The notes under the pieces were generated by a model that saw only the letters and a program-made list of their open reading frames with translations, did no database searches and had not been told where the DNA came from. A program made the position numbers and the translations under genes. Positions 52,196-60,394 of a stretch of DNA of 64,000 nt are shown one piece after another (the stretch's first letter is position 1; the number at the start of each line of letters is the position of its first letter). Location: NCBI GenBank assembly GCA_947626195.1, contig CANQRF010000001.1, positions 124,001-188,000 on the forward strand, read 5' to 3'. Source of the stretch: an uncultured Eggerthellaceae bacterium. Its GTDB lineage: Bacteria > Actinomycetota > Coriobacteriia > Coriobacteriales > Eggerthellaceae.

Positions 52196-52978
52196 TCAGC
52201 TCACCGCTCCATAGCGCCGGCGACGCCCTTGATATTCCAGCAAACAGCGCAGGAGCTCGTAGCGATCGAAATCGGGCCAGAGCGCATCCGAGCACACGAA
52301 TTCGGCGTAGGCTATCTGCCACAGCAAGAAGTTCGAGACACGCATCTCGCCGCTCGTCCGAATGACGAGATCGGGGTCGGGAATCCCCGCCGTCCAGAGA
52401 TGGGACGAAAACTCCGCTTCGCCAATCGGCGCAACCGAATCGGCGGCCTCTCCCCTCTCGATCGCCTCGCGAACACAGGCATTCGCCGCACGCAAGATCT
52501 CGGCGCGCCCGCCGTAGTTCGCCGCAATCACCAATCTCATGCCGTCGTTTTGCCGCGTTCGCTCTTTCGCCTTCTCAAAGGCGTTTCGCGTCGCCGCGGG
52601 GAGCCTCTGCATGTCGCCGATGGTCATCACGCGCACGCCCTCTTCATGCAGCCCCTCGGTTTCGGCAAGCATCGTCTTCGCGAACAGGCCCATAAGGCCG
52701 CCCACCTCGTCTGCAGGGCGTTTCCAGTTTTCCGTTGAAAACGAATAGATGGTCAGATATTCCACGCCGACGTCGTTTGCGCAGCGAATCGTCTCGCGCA
52801 CCGCCTCGATGCCCGCCCGATGGCCCTCCAAGCGCTTCTTTCCGCGAAGCTTCGCCCACCGCCCATTGCCATCCATGATGACGGCGATATGGCTGGGCAC
52901 CCGTTCGGCATCGAGCAAGGCCGGATCCAAATCGGCCGGCGCTGAGGGGAATATGTCGAAGAGGGGCTTCTTGAACAT
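52196..52978 (-). CDS. uppS: Isoprenyl (undecaprenyl) diphosphate synthase
   Basis: 260 residues from the ATG at 52978; a GTG at 53065 would add 29 poorly conserved residues, and neither has a strong ribosome binding site. Family motifs: HIAVIMDGNGRWAK (catalytic Asp), GHRAGIEAVRETI, TIYSFSTENWKRP, ANYGGRAEI, and PDLVIRTSGEMRVSNFLLWQ with the Mg-binding Glu later. It elongates farnesyl diphosphate for peptidoglycan and teichoic acid carriers, with precursors from dxr/ispG nearby. Confidence 0.94.
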   Translation of the reverse strand: MFKKPLFDIFPSAPADLDPALLDAERVPSHIAVIMDGNGRWAKLRGKKRLEGHRAGIEAVRETIRCANDVGVEYLTIYSFSTENWKRPADEVGGLMGLFAKTMLAETEGLHEEGVRVMTIGDMQRLPAATRNAFEKAKERTRQNDGMRLVIAANYGGRAEILRAANACVREAIERGEAADSVAPIGEAEFSSHLWTAGIPDPDLVIRTSGEMRVSNFLLWQIAYAEFVCSDALWPDFDRYELLRCLLEYQGRRRRYGAVS

Positions 52979-53091
52979 GCTGGCCTGCGCAATCGCAACG
53001 CTTCCGCTCCGCGCGTGAAGAGCAGCCAGCGCGCCATGCGCGGAAAGCCGCTTTCCGTCTGCCACACGCTTAGCGGTCGAGTTCGGTCGAG

Positions 53092-53655
53092 CTAGATCTC
53101 CATGACCTCGGCTTCTTTTTTCTTGAGCGCCGCCTCAACTTCGCCGATGTATTTATCGGTGAGCTTTTGAACCTCCGCCGTCGCCCGTTTCGCGTCGTCT
53201 TCGCGCAGACCCTCGTCCTTCTCCATCTTCTCGATCGTCGCATTCGCATCGCGGCGAGCATTGCGCACGGCCACGCGCGCCTCCTCCGAATAGGTGCGGC
53301 AGAGCTTCACGAGCTCCTTGCGGCGCTCCTCGGTGAGGCTCGGAAACGGCAGGCGGATGCAGGTTCCGTCGTTTGACGGGGTGACGCCCAAATCGCTTTG
53401 CATGATGGCATGCTCGATCGAGCGGATCATCGATTTCTCCCAGGGCTCGATCACCAAAAGATGGGCGTCGGGTGTTTTGATCGCGGCCATCTGGTTGATG
53501 GGCGTCGGCACTCCGTAGTAGTCGACACGGATCTTGTCGAGCACCATCGCGTTCGCGCGACCCGTGCGCACCGCGGCAAAGCCGTCGGAAAGCGAAGCCA
53601 GCGCCTTTTGCATCCGCTCTTCTGCGGAAACCAACACGTCGTCTACCATCACCAT
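53092..53655 (-). CDS. frr: Ribosome recycling factor
   Basis: 187 residues from the ATG at 53655 (AAGGAG six bases upstream). Three-helix bundle and alpha/beta domain features: RMQKALASLSDGFAAVRTGR, YGVPTPINQMA, SMIRSIEHAIMQSDLGVTPS, RLPFPSLTEERRKELVKL and a C-terminal EVEAALKKKEAEVME. Releases 50S subunits after termination with EF-G. Usual position between pyrH and uppS. Confidence 0.97.
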   Translation of the reverse strand: MVMVDDVLVSAEERMQKALASLSDGFAAVRTGRANAMVLDKIRVDYYGVPTPINQMAAIKTPDAHLLVIEPWEKSMIRSIEHAIMQSDLGVTPSNDGTCIRLPFPSLTEERRKELVKLCRTYSEEARVAVRNARRDANATIEKMEKDEGLREDDAKRATAEVQKLTDKYIGEVEAALKKKEAEVMEI

Positions 53656-53691
53656 TGCAAACTCCTTCTCCTCAAACCTGAGCTTGACAAA

Positions 53692-54423
53692 TTATTCTAC
53701 CGTTGTTCCCACGTTCTCGCCGCGAAGCACTCGCGAAATGTTGCCTTTCTTCGTGAGGTCGAACACGATCATGGGAATCTCGTTGTCCATGCAAAGCGAG
53801 GTCGCTGTCGTGTCCATCACATGCAGACCCTGGGCAAGAACCTCCTGATAGGAGATGCGCTCGTAGCGGACCGCGTCGGGATTCTTCACGGGATCGTCGC
53901 TGTAGATGCCATCCACCTTCGTCGCCTTCAGCAGCACATCGACGTCCAGCTCGCAGGCACGGAGCGCCGCGGTGGTGTCGGTCGTGAAATAGGGGTTCCC
54001 CGTTCCCGCCGCCAAAATGATGACACGCCCCTTCTCCAGATGCCGAATCGCACGGCGCCGTATGAAGGGCTCGCAGACCTCTTGCATGGTGATGGCGCTC
54101 TGCACGCGGGAGAAAATGCCGTGGCGCTCGAAGGCATCTTGAAGCGCGAGCGAGTTCATCACCGTCGCCAGCATGCCGATGTAGTCGGCCTGTGCGCGGT
54201 CCATGCCCTCGGCCGCCCCTGCCAAGCCGCGGAAGATGTTGCCGCCGCCCACGACCACGGCCACCTGCACGTTGGCGAGCACGATCTCCGCGATGTCCTC
54301 GGCGAGCGAGTTCACAACCTTCGGATCGATGCCGTAGCCAAGGTCGCCGGCCAACGCCTCCCCCGACAGCTTCAGCAACACGCGGTGATACTTGTAATTC
54401 GACGCTTCAGGGGTTTGGGTCAT
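53692..54423 (-). CDS. pyrH: Uridylate kinase
   Basis: 243 residues. Amino-acid kinase fold: [27 protein letters not shown], and [21 protein letters not shown] with GTGNPYFTT. Hexameric cytosolic UMP kinase of the bacterial type. First gene of the pyrH-frr-uppS-cdsA-dxr block. The expected rpsB-tsf genes are not upstream; an SLH surface gene lies there on the opposite strand. A hairpin terminator sits 67 bases before its start. Confidence 0.96.
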   Translation of the reverse strand: MTQTPEASNYKYHRVLLKLSGEALAGDLGYGIDPKVVNSLAEDIAEIVLANVQVAVVVGGGNIFRGLAGAAEGMDRAQADYIGMLATVMNSLALQDAFERHGIFSRVQSAITMQEVCEPFIRRRAIRHLEKGRVIILAAGTGNPYFTTDTTAALRACELDVDVLLKATKVDGIYSDDPVKNPDAVRYERISYQEVLAQGLHVMDTTATSLCMDNEIPMIVFDLTKKGNISRVLRGENVGTTVE

Positions 54424-54489
54424 CGCAGTCTCCTTCGTCGCGCTTTCCTATCGCTTCCATATTACCCGAAACCGCCCTGCTCGCCGACG

Positions 54490-54518
54490 AAAAAGGGCCG
54501 CGCCTTTCGACGCAGCCC
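54490..54518 (-). terminator. Terminator upstream of pyrH
   Basis: Minus strand GGGCTGCGTC-GAAA-GGCGCGGCCC (two G-T pairs) followed by TTTTTCG. It lies in the pyrH leader with no minus-strand gene upstream, so it is either an attenuator or the leftover terminator of a displaced gene such as tsf. Confidence 0.65.
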
Positions 54519-54778
54519 AGAATCACCATCGAATCGCCGCATGACCCCTCAGAGAGATTCCCGAACAACGCGTTCTACCGATTCGGCGCTTACCCCCGCG
54601 TCTGAAGGAATGCCCGACTGATCCGAGGCGCCACGGCAACATGGTTGAAACGTCCAAAACATAGTATGATTTTCATCGCCACACAAGCCCTATGGTAGGG
54701 AGAATGATCGAGCGACCTCATCCGCACATAAGCATGGAGCGAGATGAGCGCGGAAGGACTCCGAGAAAGGAGAGCTTC

Positions 54779-56617
54779 ATGGGAAACAGCCAACTACCAA
54801 ACCGAGCGGCAACCTTGAAGGGAGGGGTCCCATCGCGCATGGCGACGGCGCTCGCGGCCATTTCCTTCGCTTGCCTCGCCGCAGTCATGCTCACGCTTTT
54901 CGCGCTGCCGGCAACGTCGTATGCGGCAGAGCAGCATGAGGTGGAGGCCGTCACCGACGAAACGGTTGGGCTTAAGGTCCTCCAGCCACCCTCGGACAAT
55001 GGGGAGATCCAGCCGACCGCCGCATCCGATGCGGCCCTGAGCGACTATGAGAACCTTCTCGCCACCGGTTATATCGCAACGGCGAAAACCTTCAACGAAG
55101 CAGCGGGGCTTAAGCCCGATGATCCCGGATCTCTTCCCGAGGACTCGACCAACATCTTCCTCGTCATAAATCACGGGTCTATGAGCGGGGAAACCACCTA
55201 CTGCATGCTCATCATGACCGAAGAGGGCACCTATCTCATCGGCAGGCCGTATGCCGCCGATCAATATGAGGGAGCATGGGTCAGCGGCATGTATTCTTCG
55301 CTCGATGCGAATTCCTATAAGGAAAACCTCGTGTTCTATTCCCCGACCACGCTGAGCGAGCAGCTCGATGAGAACCAGTTCATCAGCTCCCACATCCTCG
55401 ACATACTCAAATCGATGACGAAGGTGACGGCAGCGAACGTGGGCACGATCCCGTTCCCCGATCCTGCAACGTTCTCTGCAGAGAGCCCCGAGACGTTCCT
55501 TCTCATCCCCCTGCTGTATGACGCCCCGGCGCTGCCGCAGGACTTCAACCCCGCGAAGCTGGAAGCTGCCGATTCGCTGGGGGGCGTAGGTTCAGGGGCC
55601 TCCGATACCGATAGCTCGCTCTACTACTTGCCGTGTTATACCGTCTTTACGGCAGCCTCCCCTGATGAGGTCGTCGGGCATGACATGGTATCAGGAGCAT
55701 TCGAGATAAACGACAAGCTGCTGAGCTCCGGAATGGTGAGCAGCTATCTTTGGTCTCCCGAGCTGGACAGCAACATAGGAGCCGGCTATCTTTCAGACGA
55801 TGACGGCATACTGTCGGGGATCTATGAATGGAAGGTGCCCGAGGGCTCTGAGATCACTTTCGCCTCATGGATCGAAAACGATACCACCATCTCCACCGGC
55901 GCCGCGCTCTCAAAGGCGAGCAATCCGAGCATGGTCACCCCGCTAACTGACATCTATTTCTCCCCAGACCGCAGTAATTGCCAATTCTATGGCTTCACTC
56001 CCGAATACGACTTCAAGGTCGGCATCACCGAGCTGGTGCCCTACCCCGGCAAGTACGGCTTCATCGACGTGCCGGCCAGCGCGTGGTACAGCAGCGTGGT
56101 CGCGCAGGCGAACCGCTACGGATACATGACCGGCTGGGACGTGTGGTACTTCGGTCCCGAGCAGACGCTCTCGCGCGCTATGGCTGCGACGATCACCTAC
56201 CGGTTGGCGGGCGAGCCCGGCTTGGGAGACGAGGCACCGCAGGTGTTCAGCGACGTGCCCACCGACCAGTGGTACTCCTACCCCATCTACTGGGCGAGCG
56301 ATGAGGGGATCGTGCACGGCTACGGCGACGGCACCTTCGCGCCGGATGCGAACTGCACCCGCGAGCAGTTCGCCGTGATGCTCTTCAACTGGGCGAAGGC
56401 GCATGAGGGGGCGAGCGCCCCGGCCGACCCCGCCGCCGCGATCGCGAAGTACCGCGACGCCTCGAAGGTGAGCGCATGGGCGCTCGACGCCGTCGCGTGG
56501 GCGGCCGAGAGCGGCATCATGGGGCTGAACACCTCGTCTCTTAGCCCCCAGGGCAGCATCCTGCGCTGCGAGGCTGCCGCCATGTCCGTCCGCGCCCACC
56601 TCGCCAGCATCAACTGA
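54779..56617 (+). CDS. Secreted protein with C-terminal S-layer homology domains
   Basis: 612 residues from the ATG at 54779 (AAAGGAG six bases upstream). Signal peptide at about 1-49 (RMATALAAISFACLAAVML then LPATSYAAEQ). A unique domain of about 370 residues of unknown function (NIFLVINHGSMSGETTYCML, DEGILSGIYEW-like segments) is followed by three SLH repeats from about residue 425: FIDVPASAWYSSVVAQANRYG, FSDVPTDQWYSYPIYWASDEG and YRDASKVSAWALDAVAWAAE. SLH domains bind secondary wall polymers. The SLH part is visibly more GC-rich than the first part, suggesting modular assembly. Confidence 0.85.
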   Translation: MGNSQLPNRAATLKGGVPSRMATALAAISFACLAAVMLTLFALPATSYAAEQHEVEAVTDETVGLKVLQPPSDNGEIQPTAASDAALSDYENLLATGYIATAKTFNEAAGLKPDDPGSLPEDSTNIFLVINHGSMSGETTYCMLIMTEEGTYLIGRPYAADQYEGAWVSGMYSSLDANSYKENLVFYSPTTLSEQLDENQFISSHILDILKSMTKVTAANVGTIPFPDPATFSAESPETFLLIPLLYDAPALPQDFNPAKLEAADSLGGVGSGASDTDSSLYYLPCYTVFTAASPDEVVGHDMVSGAFEINDKLLSSGMVSSYLWSPELDSNIGAGYLSDDDGILSGIYEWKVPEGSEITFASWIENDTTISTGAALSKASNPSMVTPLTDIYFSPDRSNCQFYGFTPEYDFKVGITELVPYPGKYGFIDVPASAWYSSVVAQANRYGYMTGWDVWYFGPEQTLSRAMAATITYRLAGEPGLGDEAPQVFSDVPTDQWYSYPIYWASDEGIVHGYGDGTFAPDANCTREQFAVMLFNWAKAHEGASAPADPAAAIAKYRDASKVSAWALDAVAWAAESGIMGLNTSSLSPQGSILRCEAAAMSVRAHLASIN

Positions 56618-56695
56618 GGGCAGACAGACGGCAGAGGAACACACGCGTAACGGCTAAACGGTCGCGCACTTAAACTGCCAGCAGAGCCACACGCC

Positions 56696-56730
56696 AAGGT
56701 GCCGAGGGAATCGCTCCCTCGGCACCTTTT
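56696..56730 (+). terminator. Rho-independent terminator after the SLH gene
   Basis: Perfect 13-bp stem AGGTGCCGAGGGA / TCCCTCGGCACCT, 5-base loop, then TTT C. Read on the other strand it may also serve the HtrA gene. Confidence 0.85.
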
Positions 56731-56771
56731 CATTTCAATCTCGCCTGATATTTTCCCGCTATGAAAAGCTC

Positions 56772-58307
56772 TTAGAACCCGAAGTTGAATCCGAAGCCGT
56801 CGCCAAGGCCGTAGCCGTAGCCGTCGCCCTGGCCGGAGCCGCTACCGTCACCCTGGCCATAACCGTAGCCATAGCCGTTCGAGCCGTTCTGGCCCTGCTG
56901 GACCGAGCCGGATTGCGAGCTCTCACCCAGCGTCACCTCGACCTCTTGGGTCTGGCCGTCGCGGTTCAGGGTGACCGTCACCTTGTCGCCCGGGTTCTTC
57001 GTGCGCACGTCAAGCGTCAAATCGCTCGAGGAGGAAACCGTCTGCCCATCGAAGGCGGTGATGATGTCGCCCTCTTGGATGCCGGCAGCCTCAGCGCCCG
57101 AACCCGCCGCAACAGAAGTCACATAGGCGCCCGAGTTAACCGAGAAGCCATAGCGCTGCGCCGTGGAGGCGTCGATCGTGGAGACCGTCACGCCAAGCTG
57201 CGCATGGGTGAGCTCTTTGCCGTCGATGATCTGCTGCGCAAGGTTCACCGCATAGTTCACCGGAATCGCGAACCCGACGCCGGAGTAGTTGCCCGAGTTC
57301 GAGGTGATCAGCGTGTTGATGCCGATCAGCTCACCCTTCGAGTTCACCAGCGCACCGCCCGAATTGCCGGGGTTGATGGCGGCGTCGGTCTGGATCATGT
57401 TCGGATAGTAGGTCACTTCCCCGCTCGTCTCGGAGTTCATGATCTGGGAACGGCTCGTCGCGGAGACGATGCCGGTGGCAACCGACTGCTCAAGGCCGAA
57501 GGGGCTGCCGAGGGTCATCACCCATTCACCGATCGTGAGGTTGTCGGAATTGCCCAGCTGCATCGGCGTGAGGCCGCTCGCGTTCTGCGCCTTCAAAACC
57601 GCCACGTCGGAGGAGGGGTCGGCCCCCACGAGCTGCGCGTCGTACTCTTCGCCCTCGATGGTCACCTTATAGGCGCTTCCACCCTCAACCACATGGTTGT
57701 TCGTGATGATATAGCCATCGGCGGTCAGCACAACACCGCTGCCGAGCGAATACTTCGTCAGGCCGGATTGCGACGAACCGGAGATACCGTACATGCTGCT
57801 GAGCTGGCTCGCGTCCACATACACATCCACAGCCACCACGGAGGGCAGGCATTTCGCCGCCACGGCCTCGGCGAGCGTGTCGGTCTCGCCCGGATCGATG
57901 TTGATGGTCGTCGCGGTCGTCTCGCCACCGAGGACGGTCTGACCCGTGGCATTTTGCGAGCCGGCGCTTTGCCCGCTGTTGGCCACCGCGTTGTATGCGC
58001 CGGAGACGCCGAACGCGAGCACGCAGGCCACGGCTGCTCCCGCAAATCCCGCGAGAAACGTCTTGCCGGTGCTCTTCTTCTGCGGCTGCTGAACGGCATT
58101 GGTGTTCAGCGGAGCAGGCGCCACATGGCTCACCACTTTGGGGGCCGTCGTTTGATAGGCGCCCTGCGGGGCCGACGACACAGGAGATGCGGTTGAAACG
58201 TTGTCCTGCTGCGGGAAGTTCGGCTGCACGGGAATCGGCTGCGTGCTCGGAGGGTTGCTTCCAACCTGAGAAGAGGGGTTCTGGTTGGTGTTGTTGAGTT
58301 CTGTCAT
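56772..58307 (-). CDS. HtrA/DegP-type serine protease with a glycine-tyrosine tail
   Basis: 511 residues from the ATG at 58307 (AAGGAG seven bases upstream). Cytosolic N-terminal region rich in N, Q, P and S (about 1-90), one membrane anchor (TFLAGFAGAAVACVLAFGVS), trypsin-like domain with catalytic His in IITNNHVV, Asp in DPSSDVAVLKA and Ser in NPGNSGGALVN, then one PDZ domain (about 365-455). The last 40 residues alternate G, Y, D, S and Q. An extracellular quality-control protease. A palindrome at 58422-58437 lies near its promoter. Confidence 0.93.
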   Translation of the reverse strand: MTELNNTNQNPSSQVGSNPPSTQPIPVQPNFPQQDNVSTASPVSSAPQGAYQTTAPKVVSHVAPAPLNTNAVQQPQKKSTGKTFLAGFAGAAVACVLAFGVSGAYNAVANSGQSAGSQNATGQTVLGGETTATTINIDPGETDTLAEAVAAKCLPSVVAVDVYVDASQLSSMYGISGSSQSGLTKYSLGSGVVLTADGYIITNNHVVEGGSAYKVTIEGEEYDAQLVGADPSSDVAVLKAQNASGLTPMQLGNSDNLTIGEWVMTLGSPFGLEQSVATGIVSATSRSQIMNSETSGEVTYYPNMIQTDAAINPGNSGGALVNSKGELIGINTLITSNSGNYSGVGFAIPVNYAVNLAQQIIDGKELTHAQLGVTVSTIDASTAQRYGFSVNSGAYVTSVAAGSGAEAAGIQEGDIITAFDGQTVSSSSDLTLDVRTKNPGDKVTVTLNRDGQTQEVEVTLGESSQSGSVQQGQNGSNGYGYGYGQGDGSGSGQGDGYGYGLGDGFGFNFGF

Positions 58308-58421
58308 TGCATTGCTCCTTCTCTCGGTAAAACCGGTCTGCTGTTTGACGGGGCATATCTTAGGGGGCATTTCAAGCCTTTTGAGGCAAAATCAAGAACC
58401 GTCATACCTCAGACACCGAGA

Positions 58422-58437
58422 TACACCAGATGGTGTA
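58422..58437. promoter_or_regulatory. Palindrome upstream of the HtrA gene
   Basis: TACACCA-GA-TGGTGTA, perfect 7-bp arms, 115 bases before the htrA start and within the divergent region to the lipid/aldehyde operon. Possible operator. Confidence 0.45.
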
Positions 58438-58572
58438 CACCACGTAAATGAGCCGTGAGGTCATTTCCCCGCGCACAGCCCCCTTTCATCGAATTTCATG
58501 GGGAATTCACGTGTGGGATAACGTCTCGCCTACAATGGGGGCAGAGGCAATTGCGTTGCCTGAAAGGCCGCC

Positions 58573-58644
58573 ATGCGCATCGCCCGAGAAGTCATCGACG
58601 CATGGGAAACGCTCGCCCGCCGAGCGCAACGAGGAAAGGACTGA
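58573..58644 (+). CDS. Short frame before the SCP2-like gene
   Basis: 23 codons, MRIAREVIDAWETLARRAQR then GKD, with GAAAGG just upstream of the ATG, ending four bases before the GTG start of the next gene. Its end carries the AAAGGA site for that gene, so it may couple translation. Confidence 0.4.
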   Translation: MRIAREVIDAWETLARRAQRGKD

Positions 58645-58648
58645 GCCT

Positions 58649-59197
58649 GTGGAAAACGCCCGTACCTACGAAACGATCCCCATGAAGCCGACGCCGTATA
58701 ACGCGGTGGTCGCGCATTCGTCCGCCGTGGACCATCCGCTGCAGGGCGTCTATGTGAGTGTGCTTTGCGCCCTGCTGCCGACGCTCCTCAACGTGTGCCG
58801 CCACATCTGCGCCGACATCCAAACCGAGCTCGACTATCTGCCCGCCGGCTTCACCTTCAAGCTCGAGGTAAAGGGAACGAACATCTCCTGCATCTGCCGA
58901 AAGAGCGAGCAGGGAACATTTCACCACATCTCCCGAACCAACGTGGCGACCGACGTCGAATCGGGAAGCGGCATTAAAAGCAACGACCCGACGAAAGTGA
59001 ACGTCGATTACGTCATCTGCTTCCGCTCGCTCGCCTATGCGTTCGACACCTTCATCGGCAACATGTCGCTGCAAGCAGCGCTCGCGTCCCGCGCGTTCTC
59101 GACCCGCGGCCCCAACGACGCCGGCGTCGCCCTCACCTATATGTTCACCGCGCTGCTCGAGATCTTCTTCGGTTGGCGCAGGGCCTACCGCAACTAA
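58649..59197 (+). CDS. Small SCP2-like protein of the aldehyde/alcohol operon
   Basis: 182 residues from the GTG at 58649. It has a conserved-looking core: LNVCRHICADIQTELDYLPA then FTFKLEVKGTNISCICRKSE, and VDYVICFRSLAYAFDTFIGN followed by SLQAALASRAFSTRGPNDAG. The alternating strands, the helix after CFRSL and the AxxxRxFxxRG turn resemble SCP2 sterol/lipid-carrier domains, but I am not certain of the family. No membrane helix or signal. It is the first of three genes; the next begins nine bases after its stop. A hydrophobic-ligand carrier is an inference. Confidence 0.5.
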   Translation: MENARTYETIPMKPTPYNAVVAHSSAVDHPLQGVYVSVLCALLPTLLNVCRHICADIQTELDYLPAGFTFKLEVKGTNISCICRKSEQGTFHHISRTNVATDVESGSGIKSNDPTKVNVDYVICFRSLAYAFDTFIGNMSLQAALASRAFSTRGPNDAGVALTYMFTALLEIFFGWRRAYRN

Positions 59198-59206
59198 GGA
59201 GGAGCC

Positions 59207-60394
59207 ATGGAAAGTTTTGAGTTCAGCTGCCCGGGAAAGATCATCTGCGGGAAAGACGCGCTGGAGAAGACGCCCGACGAGCTGGCGTCCCTCGGCGTGA
59301 CGCATCCGCTGCTCGCCACCGATGCCGGCCTCATGCGCCTCGGCGTGCCGAAGAAGCTCACCGACGTGCTCGACCGCGCAGGCGTCACCTACACGATCTA
59401 CGAGGACATTCCCGCCGATTCGTCGCTCAATGTGGTGGAAAACGTCGCGGAGACCTATCGCGATTTGGGCTGCGACGGCTTTCTCGCGCTCGGCGGCGGC
59501 TCGGTCATCGACACCTGCAAGGGCGCGGCGGCCTCCATCGCCTACGCCGGCGCCGACCTCGCATCGCTTCAGGGCTCCGAGATCCTCACGCGCGACCTTC
59601 CGCCGCTCATCGCCCTTCCCACGACGGCGGGAACGGGAAGCGAGGTCACGCTCGTGGCTGTCGTGAAGGACACCGAACATTCGATGAAGCTCTCCTTCAC
59701 CTCCTATAAGCTCGTGCCCCACGTGGCGATCCTCGATCCGAAGCTCACCGCCTCGCTGCCGCCGAAGCTCACCGCGACGACCGGCATGGACGCGCTCACG
59801 CATGCCATCGAGGCGTACACCTCCATCCAGAAGAACCCCGTCTCCGACGCCTTCGCCGTGAAGGCGATCGAGCTCATCGCCGCGAACATCAAGCAGGCGT
59901 GCGCCCACGGCGAGGATGCCGACGCCCGCTGCGCACTTGCGCTCGGATCGCTTCTTGCCGGCGCCGCCTTCAGCAACGCGATGGTCGGCGTCGTGCACGC
60001 GCTCGGGCACTCTTTGGGCGGGCTTCATCGCATTCCCCATGGTCAGGCCATGATGCTGCTTCTGCCCCATTGCATCGATTTCAACATCCAGCGGCAGATC
60101 CATACGGGGCTCTATGGCGAGCTGCTCCCCGCACTCGCGCCCGAGCTTGCCGCAACGCTCAACGTTCACACGACGAGCCAGACGCGCGATCGCCTCTTCC
60201 TCGAGGAGATCCAGAAGCTCAACGCGTTCTTCCACGAGATCTATGGCGTGCCGATTGCGCTCTCATCGTTCGGCCTCACCGAAAACGACCTGCCTGGCGT
60301 GGCAAAGCAGGCGCGCTACGACGGCGCGGCGCTCTACAATAGCGCTAACATCTCGCTGGAAGATGCCCAGACGATTTTGGAGGCGGCCCTATGA
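59207..60394 (+). CDS. Iron-containing alcohol dehydrogenase
   Basis: 395 residues, ATG with AAGGAGG upstream. NAD(P)-binding LALGGGSVIDTCKGAA and TTAGTGSEVT; metal ligands in MDALTHAIEAYTS and HALGHSLGGLHRIPHGQAMML. Family III Fe-alcohol dehydrogenase, cytoplasmic. It overlaps the next gene by ATGA and follows the SCP2-like gene by nine bases, so all three are one translational unit. Likely interconverts an alcohol and the aldehyde used by its neighbour. Confidence 0.93.
   Translation: MESFEFSCPGKIICGKDALEKTPDELASLGVTHPLLATDAGLMRLGVPKKLTDVLDRAGVTYTIYEDIPADSSLNVVENVAETYRDLGCDGFLALGGGSVIDTCKGAAASIAYAGADLASLQGSEILTRDLPPLIALPTTAGTGSEVTLVAVVKDTEHSMKLSFTSYKLVPHVAILDPKLTASLPPKLTATTGMDALTHAIEAYTSIQKNPVSDAFAVKAIELIAANIKQACAHGEDADARCALALGSLLAGAAFSNAMVGVVHALGHSLGGLHRIPHGQAMMLLLPHCIDFNIQRQIHTGLYGELLPALAPELAATLNVHTTSQTRDRLFLEEIQKLNAFFHEIYGVPIALSSFGLTENDLPGVAKQARYDGAALYNSANISLEDAQTILEAAL

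Noticed and set aside
58592-60235. Minus-strand 547-codon open frame opposite the aldehyde operon
   Set aside because: Shadow of the Fe-alcohol dehydrogenase gene.
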